A stretch of 64,000 nt of DNA from an uncultured Olsenella sp. (GTDB lineage: Bacteria > Actinomycetota > Coriobacteriia > Coriobacteriales > Atopobiaceae). This document shows positions 63,027 to 64,000 of this stretch, in pieces (within the stretch, counting starts at the first letter, position 1; each line of letters begins with the position of its first letter). The position numbers and the translations under genes were made by a program. The DNA is taken from assembly GCA_900314495.1 (NCBI GenBank), contig OMVJ01000010.1, positions 1 through 64,000 of the forward strand, given 5' to 3'. The notes beneath the pieces were generated by a model, which saw only the letters and a list, made by a program, of their open reading frames with translations, ran no database searches and was not told the DNA's origin.

Positions 63027-63860
63027 CTAGCGCTTGCCCCACACGCCATCGTCGGCGTGAGGATGACCGAATGCCCCATGCACGGTGCAGGTATGCGCTG
63101 CACGCTCGGCGGCAAACGCAAGCGCCGCATCCACGTCATGGGTGTCGAAATAGCGGACGAGAAGGGCCGCGGCGAACGAGTCGCCCGCACCCATGGAATC
63201 CACGGCATTCACCTCGCGAATGCTCTGGCGGTAGAGGGTGCCGTCCGCAATGCACACGCTCCCCCGCCCTCCCATGGTGATGATCACCATCTGGGGTCCA
63301 AGGGTTTGCAGGTGACGGGCAAACGCCTCGCAGTCAGTTTGCGAGAGCCCGTCACCAGAGCAGAACGCGATGTTCACGTTGGGCGCCACCTTGGCCAGGT
63401 AGGCCTCGTCGCGCTCGGTGGAGAAATCGAAAGATACGGCGGTAACGCCGTGGATGGCCGCGAGGTCATCCTCCGTGCCCGACTCGTTCGTGGTGTGGCA
63501 CACGTCGAAGCCGCCAAAGTATTGCAGGTCTTCCTTGCAGATTCTCAGCTTGAGGAGATGCGCGACGGAATCGCGCGGGCCACGCATGAACACGCGGTCA
63601 CCATCCAAGATGCGTACCCCGGGTGCAGCCGTTGCGGCATATGCCTTGCGGCAGCGCACGAGCGATACGCCCTCCTCGGCAAGCGAGGCACGAATGTGGT
63701 CGGCACGAGCGTCGTCGCCGAAGACTCCTAGGTATGCGGCAGCCTCGGCCCCGTCCTGGGCGGCGTTGGCGGCCACGTTCACCGCTTGGCCACCGGGGTA
63801 GTAGACCCCCTGTTCCACGTACGAGTCCGTGACGTTGTCACCAACGGCTATGAGTCTCAT
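63027..63860 (-). CDS. PfkB-family kinase, fructoselysine-6-kinase (FrlD)-like
   Basis: 277 residues. PfkB/ribokinase fold with YYPGGQAVNVAANAAQDG near the start and the anion hole DSMGAGDSF with catalytic Asp227. Closest known relative I can name is FrlD: GDNxxDxY opening, VxxRCRKxYAAT-like and an HGAFGHP end corresponding to FrlD's YHGAWG. FrlD phosphorylates fructoselysine at C6 before a deglycase frees lysine. Here the kinase heads an operon with a peptide importer and a HutC-type regulator. I start it at the ATG at 63860 after GGAGG; a TTG 12 nt upstream is less likely. A generic sugar kinase is the alternative. Confidence 0.82.
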   Translation of the reverse strand: MRLIAVGDNVTDSYVEQGVYYPGGQAVNVAANAAQDGAEAAAYLGVFGDDARADHIRASLAEEGVSLVRCRKAYAATAAPGVRILDGDRVFMRGPRDSVAHLLKLRICKEDLQYFGGFDVCHTTNESGTEDDLAAIHGVTAVSFDFSTERDEAYLAKVAPNVNIAFCSGDGLSQTDCEAFARHLQTLGPQMVIITMGGRGSVCIADGTLYRQSIREVNAVDSMGAGDSFAAALLVRYFDTHDVDAALAFAAERAAHTCTVHGAFGHPHADDGVWGKR

Positions 63861-63940
63861 GTGCGCCTCCAACGGATTGGAAACTTCGACACCGAACGCA
63901 AGGCAAGGTCTTCGGCCGTCGGCACGGATGCCCGAAGGGC

Positions 63941-63967
63941 GGCCTGGGTCCCAACGGGACCCAGGCC
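63941..63967 (-). terminator. Hairpin upstream of the kinase operon
   Basis: 12-bp stem GGCCTGGGTCCC / GGGACCCAGGCC (63941-63952 with 63956-63967), 3-nt loop. It probably ends a gene lying beyond 64000. A second short stem (GCCC-TTCG-GGGC-like, 63931-63941) follows; no clear U-tract. The sequence beyond 63968 carries no gene in view. Confidence 0.4.
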
Positions 63968-64000
63968 CGGGGGAAGGGAAGAAGGAGGAGAATCTAGTAC

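Overview
GC-rich bacterial DNA (strong third-position GC bias, dense genes, mostly on the minus strand). The gene mix fits an anaerobic, fermentative actinobacterium of class Coriobacteriia, most likely an Olsenella/Atopobiaceae-type gut or oral organism: PTS and ABC sugar uptake, separate PurO-type IMP cyclohydrolase and AICAR transformylase, T-box control of pheST, CmpB-like permease, an IDH-type isocitrate dehydrogenase and many short REP-like palindromes at gene ends. The taxonomic call is inference; no rRNA or marker tree is available. No rRNA, tRNA, CRISPR array, transposase or prophage gene was seen.

Layout. 0-2 kb: 3'-truncated mannose-type PTS EIIAB and its DeoR-family regulator, with a repeated palindromic operator upstream of both. 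2-8 kb: GntR regulator and Zn-PLC-like protein, then pheS-pheT behind a T-box. 8-14.8 kb: mostly unlinked housekeeping genes (serine acetyltransferase, PrsW-type protease, radical SAM protein, EttA, two HAD enzymes including ThrH, glutathione peroxidase). 15-19.7 kb: ORD/DapB-like amine dehydrogenase behind a structured leader, GH2 glycosidase coupled to an NlpC/P60-like protein, lactate/malate-type dehydrogenase. 20-29.5 kb, plus strand: CBS-type pyrophosphatase, TrmB, a DUF3825 protein, a SEC-C protein, isocitrate dehydrogenase, HAD phosphatase. 29.5-30.5 kb: a compact three-gene cassette (one DUF4160) between near-identical direct repeats. 30.5-41 kb: thioesterase, CmpB-like membrane protein, ProA, QueG-like protein, DEAD-box helicase, dCMP deaminase, a BFD-ACT fusion, a coiled-coil pseudo-esterase, a deformylase-like protein lacking its catalytic Glu, and a COG0523 GTPase.

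41-53 kb is a carbohydrate island. An ABC importer (binding lipoprotein, two permeases, MsmK-like ATPase) is followed on the same strand by MalQ and glycogen/maltodextrin phosphorylase, giving uptake and phosphorolysis of alpha-glucans. A divergent TreR-like GntR regulator and a glucoside-type PTS EIICB coupled to a HAD phosphatase sit beside it.

53.6-55.8 kb: purO and purH (AICARFT only) behind a convincing ZTP (pfl) riboswitch with a built-in terminator. 55.9-56.3 kb: a decayed DUF4160/DUF2442 pair. 56.3-63.9 kb: a fructoselysine-6-kinase-like PfkB protein, complete Opp-type peptide transporter and HutC/GntR regulator in one direction; together they suggest uptake of glycated (Amadori) amino acids or peptides. 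The window ends just upstream of this operon.
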